A program made the position numbers and the translations under genes. Under the pieces are notes generated by a model. That model was not told where the DNA came from, did not search any database, and saw only the letters and a program-made list of their open reading frames with translations. A DNA stretch of 64,000 nucleotides from the NCBI GenBank assembly GCA_002914805.1, contig JXTB01000082.1, positions 259,715 through 323,714 on the forward strand, written 5' to 3'. Below are positions 13,601-24,026 of the stretch, piece after piece; position 1 is the first letter of the stretch; each line of letters starts with the position of its first letter. The stretch comes from Parasponia andersonii. Lineage: Eukaryota > Streptophyta > Magnoliopsida > Rosales > Cannabaceae.

Positions 13601-16600
13601 TGAACGAACCTGAACACCTCGACTTCAATTTACCAGGAAATAGCTTCAATCGAGAATTAAACAATAGGACTTGCTACCCAGATTCAAAGGTCCTTTGTTA
13701 GATCTTGCTATCATGCCATTTTTTTTGTTTTATCTTTCTTTAACTTGGTACTCTCGTAAGCACACATCCGAAATTCTTCCAGCTCATTTAGCTGCAGCAG
13801 CTGTATTTCCCCAGCAGTTTGAAGGTCTATGTTGAGTTTTTTTATCGCCCAATATGCTCGGTGCTCTAGCTCCACCAGCAAGTGACATGCTTTCCCAAAG
13901 ATTAGCCTATATAGAGACATCCCAGTTTAACGCTGGAGATTGGGTCTTGAAGGTCAGAACAGGAAATTCCTCAAAGCTAGACTCTAGCTGGGTCGGGTCC
14001 TACAAGGTGATCAAAGTGCTTGACAATGGCGCGTACGTCCTAAAAGAACTCAAGACCGAGAAAAGCCTACCTAACACGTGGAATGCCCAGCACTTGAAGA
14101 AATACCACGTGTGAGACACATGTAAATGCCTATATTATTAAATTGCCTGATTCCAAAACAGATCAAGATGTCTGTTACATGGACTTATTCATTGGATTGC
14201 TATGTAAAAGGGCTATGGCAATCACATCGCGCAATAAAATGCTTGTCGGTGGCCCGAGAAAACGTACGAAAAGGAATAAATTGTGCAATAAAATGCTTGC
14301 CAACAGACCTCAAAAAAGATCGTACTATAGGAATCACATCGCGCAATACAATGCTTGCAGGTGGCCTGAGAAAACGTACGAAGAGGAATGAGCTGTGCAA
14401 TAAAATGCTTGCCAGCAGAACTAAAAAAAGATCGTACTATGGGAATCACATCGTGCAATAAAATGCTTGCCGGTGGCCCCAGAAAGCATACGAAGAGGAA
14501 TGAGTTGTGCAATAAAATACTTACCAGCAGACCTCAAAAAAAATCGTACTATGGGAATCACATCGCGCAATAAAATGCTTGCCAGTGGCCTGAGAAAACG
14601 CACGAAGAGGAATGAGCTATGTAATAAAATGGTTGCCAGCAGATCTCAAACAAAAATATCGTACTATGGAAATCACATCGCACAATAAAATGCGTGCCGA
14701 TGACCCGAGAAAACATACGAAAAGGAATGAGCTATGTAATAAAATGCTTGCCAGGAGATCTTAAAAGAGATTATACTATGGGAATCACATCGTATAATAA
14801 AATACTTGGTGATAGCCCTAGAAAACGTACGAGGAATGAGCTGTGCAATAACATGCTTGCCAGCAGACCTCAAAAAAAAATTGTACTATGGGAATCACAT
14901 CACACAATAAAGTACTCTGTTTTTATTATTTAAACAGATGCTGACAACAAAGGTAAGCTTTACACAATGCAATCAGTACTTTACAAATACACAAAAGAGC
15001 AAGGGACCCTAATTACCTCCGGTAGGGGGAGTGATGCCAGCTTCGGCGCTTGGCCCAGCTTCGGTAGGGAGCGGTATATCGGGGTCGAAATCATCACGAG
15101 ACAAGACGACCGTACTTGACCCTCTGCCAGTTATAGCGCCAAGGCCAGGCTGACCCCTAGGAACCTCCGTGGCTTGTTCTAGTAGATCAGAAGCAGGGAC
15201 AATCTCTCTGGCAACAGAGGCAAATGTAGAGGGCCCGTCATTTTCTTCGTCGAGCATCTTCAGTACATCAGCAGGGTACACGATGTTAATCTTGTCCCCT
15301 AACTGCTGTATGTAGTACCTAACAAAATAATGGTCCCTCTCGATACCCTTCTGCTCATCGAATTGGTCTGGCATCACCACCTCCGTATGGCCCTCAAATA
15401 CCATATTCTTCCAGCCAGACCTATAGCTCTTCACAGATTGGATGTCCACCTGATTCTGGTACCTTACCTTCAACTTCTCTGTGTCGGCCAGCCTATCTTT
15501 TAGCATCACTAGCCTCAAATCTGCGTGTCGCTGCGATAAGTTGATCAAAAGAGTGTTACTATCGGCGAGATCCTTGCTGTGCCTGCGAGATAGCTCCACA
15601 TAAGCTTCCATTAGTTTACGATGATCCAGGTAAAGATGTTGGATTACCTCATTGGACCGGTCGAGTCTGCGCCACAGAGAATGGGCTTCCAACTTGGCTT
15701 TTGCCTCGGCTTTCCTCGCCTCCTTAGCCTTGTCGGCTACTCTATCACAAGCAATGAAAGCCAGCCCCATCTTTGCCCCTATGCTCTGCAGCTTGTGCTC
15801 CTCGACCTTAAGCTCAGCTTGGGCCAGCCTTGCAGCCTCGGCCTCCGAGCATAGACCCGGGACCTCAGCTTCGAGAGATCGGACCTTCCCCTCTACCTCG
15901 GCCAACTTGGTGACCATCTCTTCACGCCTGGCCCTCTCGATGTTCAAAGTGTGGGCCACCGCGCTACTGACCCTAGCCTCGTCTAGGTTCTGGTATAGGT
16001 CAAAGTCCACCCTCAACATGGCAAGGGCAACCTCGCTCCACTCGACCGCCACAGCATGGGCATTCAGCTACCCAGTCAGCTTACCGATACAAGAGGAATA
16101 GAAGGACTGGACGGTGGCTAGCTGTAGAATATAAGAAAGGGGAGTCAGTGTTAAGCAAAGACGCCGAAAACATGGAAGTGATAACAAGACGAGCCAAACC
16201 TATGCAATGTTGTGGCCAGCAACGAGCCTTACGTTCTTCAAGGAGAGCACCTCCAGCTCGAACTCTGCAGCTGGACCCTCTCCCTTGGTGTTATCCGCGT
16301 CTGAGGAATGCGACTCCACCCTGCCGACCGTGAGGACACCTTCTCCTCCCTCCAAACGCACTCTAGTAGCTTTTTTCAACGCTCTCAAAGTGGCGGAGGT
16401 AGGGGCGGTAGAAAGCAGGGTGACGCCAAGCACACCTTCAGCGACAACTGGAGGTAGCGCATCCTCGGCAAAAGAAGCCCAGGCGATTGCTGCTACTTCA
16501 GCGGCCTCGGCTACCACTTCTATTGGAGACCCGCTTGGCTGTAATTTTTCAGTCTTGTCTTGACCAACGTGCTCGGATGGGCCACCACGCGTAGACCTTC

Positions 16601-19600
16601 TCTTTCTCATGACGGTCAGGGTAGCCCTGTCATCGTCACTGTCGGAAGAACGGGCAGTTCTGCTTCTCTCCCCTGCCGGGCTTTCCTTCCCCTTGGACGA
16701 GGTCGACTTCGCGACCCTGGTTCATAGGGACCGAGGGAGTGGACGACAGTCAAGACTTCAGCCTCGGAGCCCCTCCGCTAAGCTCGGCAATCTCCTCACA
16801 GGAGCGAGCAGCACTGGACCCTATGCCCGTCTTTGAACCAGAGCTAGGGGAGGAAGAAGTCAGTGCAGCGGGCTCCCCTGGCAGGCTCTAAGGCGCCTCT
16901 TTGCCATACACAATCAATATGGCCAGCATCTCCCGAGTCGCGGGCCCACCTGCCTCGGGAGAAGGCACTATGGGTGTTTCACCCTGGACGTGAACAGATC
17001 CTCTAGGTCGTCGTTCGAGCCCATTCTTGGGGTGACAACTCCTTGCCCCCCAGCCTCATCCTCAGAGAACACCACCAGATGCCGACCAGCGAAGACCTTG
17101 GATCGGGCTCTGTATGCGACAGTACTCCCCTTGACCGGGGATGGATCTGCTGAAGGGCCTATGTCCGAACCTATAAGAGTAAGCAATGTGATTAAAACTC
17201 AGCCATGACCTGACCGACGGAGCCCTAGGGCACAAAATGAACTCACCCTAACCCTCTTAGGGGCAGTGGCTTCCTCACGTCAGAACCTGCCACACTTCTT
17301 AGTTACGAGCTTCACTGCCTTTTTGAGCTCATGACTAGTTGGCACCACCAGGTTATTGGGACCTACCAGCTGGCTTGAGGCTATGATCTGAGGACCTACC
17401 ATAGTGATGCGACTCTGCTCATTCTGGTGGAACCGGTTCAGAGCCGAGGCATCAAGCTGGCTCCGAAGGTGCTTAGTGATGACCCACGTGTCTAGCAGAA
17501 ATAGGAGATATGAGACCATCCTCAACATTGTGTTCATCACCTGGCGATTCAGAACGGCCTGAATGTGTCGGCAATCCCCGGAGGACCCTAAGTCGATGAC
17601 TCCCTCCAGCTCTTTGAGCTGCCCTGCCGACAGTCGTGGCTCGAACCCGCTTTCCTTTACAGAGGCTGTGTGAGGCAAAATATCATAAGCAAAAATAGAC
17701 AAAGTGCATACAGACTAAAAAATCAAAACATGACTCAGTGCTTACTTTGTAGAAAAAATGGAGAAATTTGGAAACGCTCTCCGTTCACCCAAGGAGAGCA
17801 CCACACCCCTCCGACTGCATACAGCCTGGAGTGAGAATCCCATTGATTGTCTGACCTCGGCAAGTCCCAAAAAACATAGCTCCCAAGGAGTGGCTGGAGG
17901 TAGAAAGTATAGTAAGAGCTCCTTTTGGTGATGAGGGTGAGTTTGTAGGCATAGAATACCACCTCCAGATCGATATACATGTTGAGGAGGACCGATAGAG
18001 CAGAGAGCCCCATCAGGATCATGACCCCGTTGGCGTTCAATTATATCGGATGAATCTCCGTCAAGTTAAAGAACTGATGGACCAGGAGAAGAAGGAGAAA
18101 CCACAGCCATTCCAGGTGCCTCCTCTCCAAGAAGATGGAGCCTTCAAGGACAGAAGGGCAAAGGTACCAATTCGTCGAGCCCTCGATCCTTTGTAAAGTG
18201 ACTCCATCAGAAAGTAGAGCTGCCTCCTTAACGAGGCCAGCTTAGAATCCGCGACGGGGCAGAGCTTCTGACTCTGGTTCAGGGCCATTATCTTGGTTGC
18301 GATCGAAGAAAGCAAAAGTTTCTAGAAAAAGGAAGATTCGGAAACCCTAAGATTTGAGAAAGTTGGAATACTTAGGGATTTTGATAAAGTAAGAAATGAG
18401 CACAAGCGCGACTTTTATAGAGGAGGAGCTGAAAAGTCTTCCCTGGAGGAGAACAATGCAAGGAAGATGGATGCACTAGAATTTCAAAATTTGAAAAAAT
18501 CGTGACACAGGTTGGCGTGCACCAGTGTCAGTAATTGGGGAAAAATAATAATAATGAGCCACGTGTACCCTTCGAATTGGCGGACTAGAGGCACGATTTT
18601 CCCACTTGATAGATGCGAATCCATCGAATAGGGAAATGGGAGCAGTTGTGGGGTCCACTCCAAGATCATGTACCACGTAGAGGATTAAGTGGCAGAATAG
18701 GTCACAGGGGGCACACCATCCGATACGTGTCCAGAAGGACCGCTTAAAAGTCACACGAGTCGCACGTGATACCGTATGGGCCCATGGGCTGTCGGAGGCT
18801 AGGGCAGAATCCATCTCAGACCCTGGATGAGTTCGGCCCAGTCTAATTCTTACCTCAACAGCTGGGGGTCAGGAGCATCAAGGGTCTTCCGCCAGAAGAT
18901 TATTGGAGACAGCACACTACTCCAGACCCAGACAGGGCATTTAATGCAATCATCGGTAGGTGTGCGTATTGAGTAAATCATCCTTATGGGCCCGTGGGCT
19001 GTCAGATTCTAGGGCCGAATCCATCCTAGTTCCTAGACAGGTTCGGCCCAGTGTAATTCTTACCTCAACAGCTGGGGGTTTAGAGCCTCGAGGGTCTTCT
19101 GCCAAAAGATCGTTTGAGGTAGCACATTACTTTAGATCCAAACAGGGCATTTAATGCAATCTTGGATAGGTGTGCGCATTGGGCAAACCGTCCTGACAGA
19201 ACGGCGGTTTGTCAAAGTCTCGCCCGCATCAAGCTCGAGCCATAGGAGACGGCGGAAAACAGATCACGATAATATAAGGAAAATTACGATAATCACGGCC
19301 TGTGATTTTTGGAGTAAGTCATAATGAGAAAAGTACTCGATCCTGGGATTGAGAGCTAGAAGGCTCTCAGTTCTAGGACTATATATATATATGAGTCATA
19401 CATCCCCCTGAGAATAGATACATATACAGAGAGAGAGATATATGAAAATTTATAAGTAAGAGAAAAATTTAATCTTTGCTACTTAATCTCAGGGATAAAC
19501 ATCTAACTTAAGCATCGGAGAGTCTTTGCAGGTGGCCACACCCGCCTCTCCGACCTGATCTGAAGTAAAAAATACTCTGAGATAGCCAGGATACGTAGAC

Positions 19601-22600
19601 AGTTAATAAAAACAGTATCACCAATTCGGAGACACGTGGACAACTGGTGAGAATCGTCTCCATCGCTAAGTTTCCGGTCCAATTATGGATCTAGTTTAAT
19701 TTAATAAATCTTTTAGTAACTTCTTTTCAATATACGGCATAGGACTTTCTCAATCGTACGTATCAGTAGTATAATAATTCTTATTACTACTCTCAGTCAA
19801 TATATATAGCTTATATTTCGTACGCATATATCACACGGGGTCCATGCATCATTAACGACAAATTCCAGTAAAAACAGAGTCAATTACTCATCTTTATGTT
19901 ACAAGTCAAGTTATTAACAAAAAAAGAAAAAGACAAATATATAATTAATTAAATGTTGTTACATTAATTGTAATGACGAGCCCAAGCAAATTATATATAT
20001 ATATATATATAATATTTTGAGTGAAAACTCAAGAAAATATTCAAGTGAGAAGGCTTCGTCTAATAGGAGTTTTTTATATAAATATATACATATGGATAAG
20101 GAAATTTTCAAATATAGTATTGAGAATCCTTTATATTCTAATTTTTCTTTTTCTTTCATGTCCTACTAATCAAATCACGCCACTTCAAGCTCAATTAATT
20201 GGGGAACTTAATGAAGAGTTTTACTCTTGTCAACACCTGAAACTGGGCTCAATGGCAAAGTGAAAATTTTATAAACCAGAAATCTTGAAATTTAGTTTTA
20301 AAAATATTTCAAAAGTTTCTAAAACATGAATGTATCCATTATTGCATTTAGAAAACATTCAGGAATCCCATAGTTATATAATTACTCCGTAAACATAGAC
20401 TAGAATGAAAGTTGTTGTTCAGGAATCATAATTACTCCGTAAACATAGACTAGAATGAAAGTTGTTGTTCAGGAATCATGCATCAATAGACATAAGTTAT
20501 ACAAACTAAGTCCAAAATGCAAAATTAATATAACCATAAATTAGCCAAATTTCCTACTTTTTCAGATCACAATCCATAATTTAGTAGGAAGTTACCAAAA
20601 GTAAATGTAATTACTTAGTGATTCTCTACAGCCTCAAACTATACATCTTTGTTCAAGTCACATTGAATATTACTTAGAGGAAAAAAATAAACATAAACAA
20701 GTGCACAGTAAAAAAAATCGATTACCAATTTTAATACACATAAAAGATACTAATTTTAAGTCCTGCGTGGTTAAAAATTTAACAAAATAATTCCAAACAC
20801 CTTATAGATATACATTTCCTAAACGTTGTACTTATCACCGATCTAAGAATAATTCCTCGAACATTTGTATAATCCAATCATATCACACAAGTACTTCCAT
20901 ATTGTCATATGATACAATCCGCTAATGATTCCAAAGAATCATTTGTGCTAATGATAGTACATGTCCTCCTATCCAAATTGGGCATTCATGCAAGTGTTGT
21001 TCGTATGTCCTACCTAGACATTCGTGCAACAAGGGTCATCGGTAACTGAGTAATGCAATATAAAATATGAATACATGAAATGGATTTGTACAATAATTAT
21101 TCAAGTTTATAAAATGAACGTGCAGTATTTTCAACTAGATCAAGCTTAGTTCCAAAAAAACCAGATTTGAAATATTTTCTATTTTCTAGAAAATTCGAGA
21201 GGGTAACCGTTATATTTGTAGAAATCCACAAATCATATTCCTCTACAAAAAGCTGTATAATTAATATATACGATATGCCAATTAGTATAACCTTCCTCCC
21301 ACACAGTTCATTATATCACATATATCAATTACAGGTTCAAATCAATTTAGGTCACAATTTAGTAATTTGAAATCATAAATTCTATGTTAGTCAAAGTCAT
21401 CAAATCTATAATCAAAATCATTATGAAATTACATAATCGAGTCCCTACCTCTATGTAAAAACTAAGGCTAGGTACTAATGCTCATGGAAGTTTTCCTTGG
21501 TTGTTTTGATGCTCTATTAGCAAATTAGAATTCTATTTTTCTAGTTTTGAATGACAAATTTTCAAATGAGTGTTCAGAAACTCAAATCAATGCCACCGCA
21601 ATGATCGGCATGTCAAATTAATTAGGATAGGCCTGTAGTTTATTGAATTCAGATTCCAATGCAAACCCAAATCTCGTCATGTAGTTCAAGGCAAAACCCG
21701 AACTGGTTGAGCCTCGACTTTTGTGCCTATTGTGACAACGGTCAATGTATATGTCAATATTTAGGTTTTAATGAAATAAATCCAATTTAGACACTCAACG
21801 ATTCAAAAGTCTGATTATAACATTTTGACTATACAAATGAAATTTTTAAAAACGCTACCATTCACAACTTACCGATTTTCAAGTTACTAGCAGCAAACGG
21901 CGGGATTATACTCACCCTTCACCTGGGTGTGGGAGATGAGTCATGGGCATGGTCACCCTTGGCTGAAGTTGGCCGAAACATGGCGAGGGATCTCAATTTC
22001 CTCGCAGCTACTCCTTGGGTAAGCTGACCCTAAACCACGAACTAGGTGGAGGCGGGTCGTAGGCAGTTGTTGAATGTAAAATTTAGAGAGGGACAAGGAA
22101 GAATGGATAGGGATTTAAAGGGAAATGGAGGAAAATTGACCTGCGGCAAGGGATAATTGGGTTTCCAATTTTTTAATTCCTAAAAGTAACCCTATGCCTT
22201 AACTTTCCTATTAATTAAGTCCCTAAAGTTTCCAAAATTACTTCACAATTAGGCCTCCAATTTGAAATTAAACTCATTTCCTAGCCATTTAATTATAAAT
22301 TTTAAAATTTCAACAATTTTGTGAAAAGGCCAACGTACCCTTTCATGAGATATGGGATTTTACTACTATGACATTTGATCTCACTAACGTTATTTTATCA
22401 GGTACCTTCCATCTTACACCTCCTTTCTTCCCGTAAAAGACGATGGAGATCATGTGCAGAATCATCGAGAAAGTGGAAAAAAATTATGGAGAAGTAATAC
22501 TATTGAAAAAAGTGGAAGTAAAGTAAACATAGAGAACTACATTTTCTCACAGATCTCATATCTGATTATCTTCATCATCGTTTTGTGCATAACTGAAAGG

Positions 22601-23656
22601 AGAAGTATTAAAGAAGATCCAATCAATTTCAGTATTCTAAATATCATCATTGAGGTTATCAGGTACATAATATATATGAAAATAATATATATATATATAT
22701 ATATATGTAGTATTTTTTCGGCTTTGGATATGGTAGTCTCGTTTCAATTGAAAATGGTAATTTTAAAAGTACAGGATGTAATTTTGAAGGTGTAGGAGTT
22801 AGTTTTTGAAGTACGCATGGAGAATTACACCAATTATGTGCAAAATTACATCTCACATGTGTAAAAATATTATTTTATGATGTAATGGTACCAGCCCAGA
22901 GGGGTATCCGACCTATATTATTTTCCACTTGTTGTAGAGAAAGTATTATCCTTGTTTAAATTTCAATTACGAATAGTCAAAAATACCAAAGTTAATGGTC
23001 ACTTTTGTACTTAATAAAAATTCAAAAGGCGCGTGAAAAGAAATTTTGAATTTTAAAAATTTATTGAGCAGTCTGTGTAAGAAAAGAGGGTGGAAAGAGA
23101 GAGACAATAATAATAATATAGTGGTTAGAGAAAGAATAAGTTACTGCTATAGTTGAAGATTATTGATGGTCCATGATATTATGACTACCAGGGGTTGGGG
23201 TTGTCAATATTGCTACATTGTGTCAACATGTTTGTGACATTTAAAAAAAAAAGAAACCGATAGTACAATGTTCCATTTCCAAAAAATTTTGAAAGTTATA
23301 ATCATTTAAAAAAATTCAGTTTATTTCTTTTAATTGAAAATAAAAAAATTATTTAAAAAAGTAGTACTAAATGCACCATTTGTAATTTTTTTCTCTCTCT
23401 TACCCTACATGCTATATCTTGAAATATTAATTAAGTCTTTTGATTATACTCTTGCAGTGCATATGGCAATGTGGGCTTTACGACAGGTTATAATTGTAAT
23501 CGGCGACTAAACTCATCCAATGATTGCCAAGACAAATGGTATGGCTTTTCAGGAAGATGGACTGACGAAGGCAAATTAATCTTGATAGTGGTAATGTTTT
23601 TGGGAAGGGTAAAGAAATATAATATGAGGGGAGGGAAAGCATGGAAGCTCTTGTAA
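4646..23656 (+). CDS. HKT1: Class I HKT sodium transporter (three exons)
   Basis: The coding sequence is join(4646-5745, 22402-22662, 23458-23656), 519 residues, close to the usual 500-550 of the family. HKT/Trk proteins have four membrane-pore-membrane units; class I members carry Na+ across the plasma membrane and in known plants retrieve Na+ from xylem sap. The pore signature is Ser-Gly-Gly-Gly: S99 in [15 protein letters not shown] (aligned with S68 of the Arabidopsis protein), G221 in [15 protein letters not shown]346 in [11 protein letters not shown], and the glycine near 460 in [11 protein letters not shown]. Ser in the first loop marks class I. Introns are GT-AG: donor GTGAGT at 5746, acceptor TTATCAG ending 22401; donor GTACAT at 22663, acceptor CTTGCAG ending 23457. 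Both introns fall inside codons, at the MMYLP and VISAYGN junctions, as in Arabidopsis HKT1. No in-frame stop or frameshift is seen, so the protein looks intact. The start at 4646 is supported by the same ATG context in the upstream duplicate. The subgroup number within class I is not determined. Confidence 0.95.
6871..7881 (+). repeat. Element A 5' LTR
   Basis: It begins TGTAAGCCCG and ends CATCTCCAACA. A TATA-like stretch GACTATATATGTATG lies near 7600. The first part contains a tandem duplication of about 210 bp: ATGGGCC.GTGGG starts at 6998 and 7208. The same duplication is in the 3' LTR. Confidence 0.9.
7883..7901 (+). other. Element A primer-binding site
   Basis: TTTGGCGTCGTCTGTGGGA follows the 5' LTR directly and resembles the TTTGGCGCC... 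binding sites of plant gypsy elements. The matching tRNA was not determined. Confidence 0.55.
7935..9560 (+). other. Element A gag region (fossil)
   Basis: The recognisable core is at about 8620-8930, with [20 protein letters not shown] and [17 protein letters not shown], the retrotransposon gag fold. A Cys/His stretch [15 protein letters not shown] follows near 9320, matching the zinc-finger-like motif seen at the end of Tat gag. The region is decayed; frames on the opposite strand here are shadows. Confidence 0.75.
9590..10120 (+). other. Element A protease region (fossil)
   Basis: [20 protein letters not shown] near 9710 is the aspartic protease signature of Tat elements, which in this lineage reads VDGGSS or VDNGSA. 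Confidence 0.75.
10140..11600 (+). other. Element A reverse transcriptase and first RNase H (fossil)
   Basis: Reverse transcriptase motifs include [46 protein letters not shown] and [12 protein letters not shown] decayed RNase H follows to about 11600. The order and sequence fit Ty3/gypsy pol. Confidence 0.85.
11670..12010 (+). other. Element A second RNase H, archaeal type (fossil)
   Basis: [20 protein letters not shown] followed by [17 protein letters not shown] is the extra archaeal-type RNase H that follows the ordinary one in Tat-lineage elements. It supports the lineage call. Confidence 0.75.
12200..14114 (+). other. Element A integrase region (fossil, interrupted)
   Basis: Integrase is recognised by [34 protein letters not shown] and, beyond the nested fragment at 13185-13923, by the C-terminal part [14 protein letters not shown] and [13 protein letters not shown]. 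The nested DNA lies between the catalytic core and the C-terminal domain. Confidence 0.8.
13185..13923 (-). mobile_element. Athila-type gypsy fragment nested in element A
   Basis: On the - strand about 13711-13915 reads [20 protein letters not shown] and [20 protein letters not shown], the end of an Athila-lineage integrase and unlike the Tat integrase around it. The remainder to 13185 is non-coding and includes the GGGTTGCCTCCCAC stretch common downstream of Athila integrase (seen on the opposite strand). CAGTTT stands on both sides (13179-13184, 13923-13928), and the element A integrase continues directly across the two copies. It is a piece, not a full element, and no LTR pair was found. 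Confidence 0.75.
14221..14930 (+). repeat. 112-bp tandem array inside element A
   Basis: ATCACATCG-type starts recur at 14221, 14333, 14445, 14557, 14672, 14784 and 14894, giving steps of 112, 112, 112, 115, 112 and 110. Each unit holds two copies of GCAATAAAATGCTTGCC about 54-56 bases apart, so the array is a dimer of half-units. One half carries GAGAAAACGTACGAAGAGGAATGAG, the other CAGCAGACCTCAAAAAAGATCGTACTATGG in similar form. It lies between the integrase end and the antisense coding region, the place where Tat-lineage elements are known to hold variable tandem repeats. The frames through it are by-products of the repeat. Confidence 0.92.
15009..18315 (-). other. Element A antisense coding region (fossil)
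   Basis: A coding-like region runs opposite to pol, between the tandem array and the 3' LTR, starting near 18300 and ending at 15009. Its longest frame (about 15009-16052) gives a 347-residue acidic, Ala/Glu/Leu-rich coiled-coil protein (motifs [40 protein letters not shown]), and further segments lie upstream on the same strand. Intron-like boundaries are present (for example GTGAGT...TTATAG on the - strand near 17245-17175). Antisense frames in this position are known in Retand and related Tat elements; their role is unknown. The + strand frames here are shadows. As a whole it is broken or spliced; I do not join the parts. Confidence 0.7.
18631..18646 (+). other. Element A polypurine tract
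   Basis: GGGAAATGGGAGCAGT lies directly before the 3' LTR start, the position of the plus-strand primer. Confidence 0.7.
18647..19665 (+). repeat. Element A 3' LTR
   Basis: It begins TGTGGGGTCC and ends GAATCGTCTCCATCG, with the target duplication CTAAG directly after. The 210-bp internal duplication is present (starts 18776 and 18986). GGACTATATATATATATGAG near 19380 matches the TATA-like stretch of the 5' LTR. Confidence 0.9.
19671..22401. other. Distal part of HKT intron 1, no gene seen
   Basis: It holds an alternating TA run near 19989-20012 and a 50-bp tandem duplication at about 20377-20476 (ATTACTCCGTAAACATAGAC starting at 20381 and 20431). From about 21850 to 22370 the - strand looks like the promoter side of a long gypsy LTR (AATGAGTTTAATTTCAAATT, TAGGGACTTAATTAATAGG), so an old LTR in reverse orientation is possible. 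No ends were found and no coding domain is visible. Confidence 0.45.
20377..20476 (+). repeat. 50-bp direct duplication in HKT intron 1
   Basis: The unit running from ATTACTCCGTAAACATAGAC to GTTGTTGTTCAGGAATCAT-like sequence occurs twice in a row, 20381 and 20431, with no differences seen apart from the edges. Confidence 0.85.
22663..23457 (+). other. HKT intron 2
   Basis: The donor follows GAGGTTATCAG at 22663 and the acceptor TACTCTTGCAG ends at 23457, splitting a Ser codon. A TA microsatellite lies near 22684-22706. No nested gene or element was recognised. Confidence 0.9.
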
Positions 23657-24026
23657 CCTGTAAATTAACAATTTTATTTCAAACCAATCTCGATATTTTA
23701 ATGCACAAATCTAGTTTGGATAATAATCTTGTTGACTTTGAATGGTACAATATAGGATCTAATGAAACTTGTATATACATATGAAATTTACAACCATCGG
23801 CTTTTACTTGCGGAAGCATCTTTGGTCAATAATGGGTCTGGATCCTCGATTTATACTAGTCCAAAGACTCGCACCACGTGAATTCCCTTCTAAGCTCCTG
23901 GTCAGAATCCTCTAACTCATTGATTAGGATCACATTCTTCATTTGCTCACAGTATGTGTGGTTGTGAACACAGTTAGACTCTATCAACCACGACTCCTTC
24001 CACAACTCAAGAATCTATATGGAACT
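23657..24026 (+). other. HKT 3' flank
   Basis: This holds the presumed 3' untranslated region. No canonical AATAAA signal is seen close to the stop. Element B begins at 24027, only 370 bases after the stop codon, so the end of the HKT transcript may lie near or within the element B LTR. Confidence 0.5.

Larger units (their letters stand above)
6871..19665 (+). mobile_element. Element A: Ty3/gypsy, Tat lineage, full-length fossil
   Basis: Two LTRs of about 1.0 kb (6871-7881 and 18647-19665) bound the element, and CTAAG occurs directly outside both ends (6866-6870, 19666-19670), a perfect 5-bp target duplication. Order inside: primer-binding site, gag, protease, reverse transcriptase, RNase H, a second RNase H, integrase, a tandem array, an antisense coding region, polypurine tract. 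The second, archaeal-type RNase H and the antisense region are traits of the Tat/Retand lineage. The element is broken, with well over ten disruptions in its coding parts. The LTRs differ at about 15 percent of sites by eye, which suggests an age of several million years. It is in the same orientation as HKT. An Athila-type fragment is inserted in it at 13185-13923. Confidence 0.92.
5746..22401 (+). other. HKT intron 1, 16.7 kb, holding a full gypsy element
   Basis: The donor AT|GTGAGT follows the LVLFVLMM codons and the acceptor TTATCAG precedes GTACCTTCCATCTTAC (YLPSYT). HKT introns are usually far shorter. About 12.8 kb of the length is element A (6871-19665). The part before it (5746-6865) is AT-rich with no recognised gene. 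The part after it (19671-22401) is described separately. Splicing across this distance is inferred from the intact frame and matching splice sites. Confidence 0.9.

Noticed and set aside
14126-14933. Several overlapping frames or a CRISPR-like array
   Set aside because: The frames are translations of a 112-bp tandem repeat. There are no unique spacers between repeats, and the context is a plant retrotransposon.
16207-16563. 118-residue Ser/Ala-rich + strand frame
   Set aside because: Shadow of the antisense coding region on the - strand of element A.
22454-22795. Stand-alone small gene at exon 2 position
   Set aside because: The first two thirds match HKT exon 2 and the rest runs into intron 2 and a TA microsatellite; it is part of the HKT gene.
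23471-23656. Stand-alone 61-residue protein
   Set aside because: It is HKT exon 3 read from an internal Met; the exon starts at 23458 after CTTGCAG.
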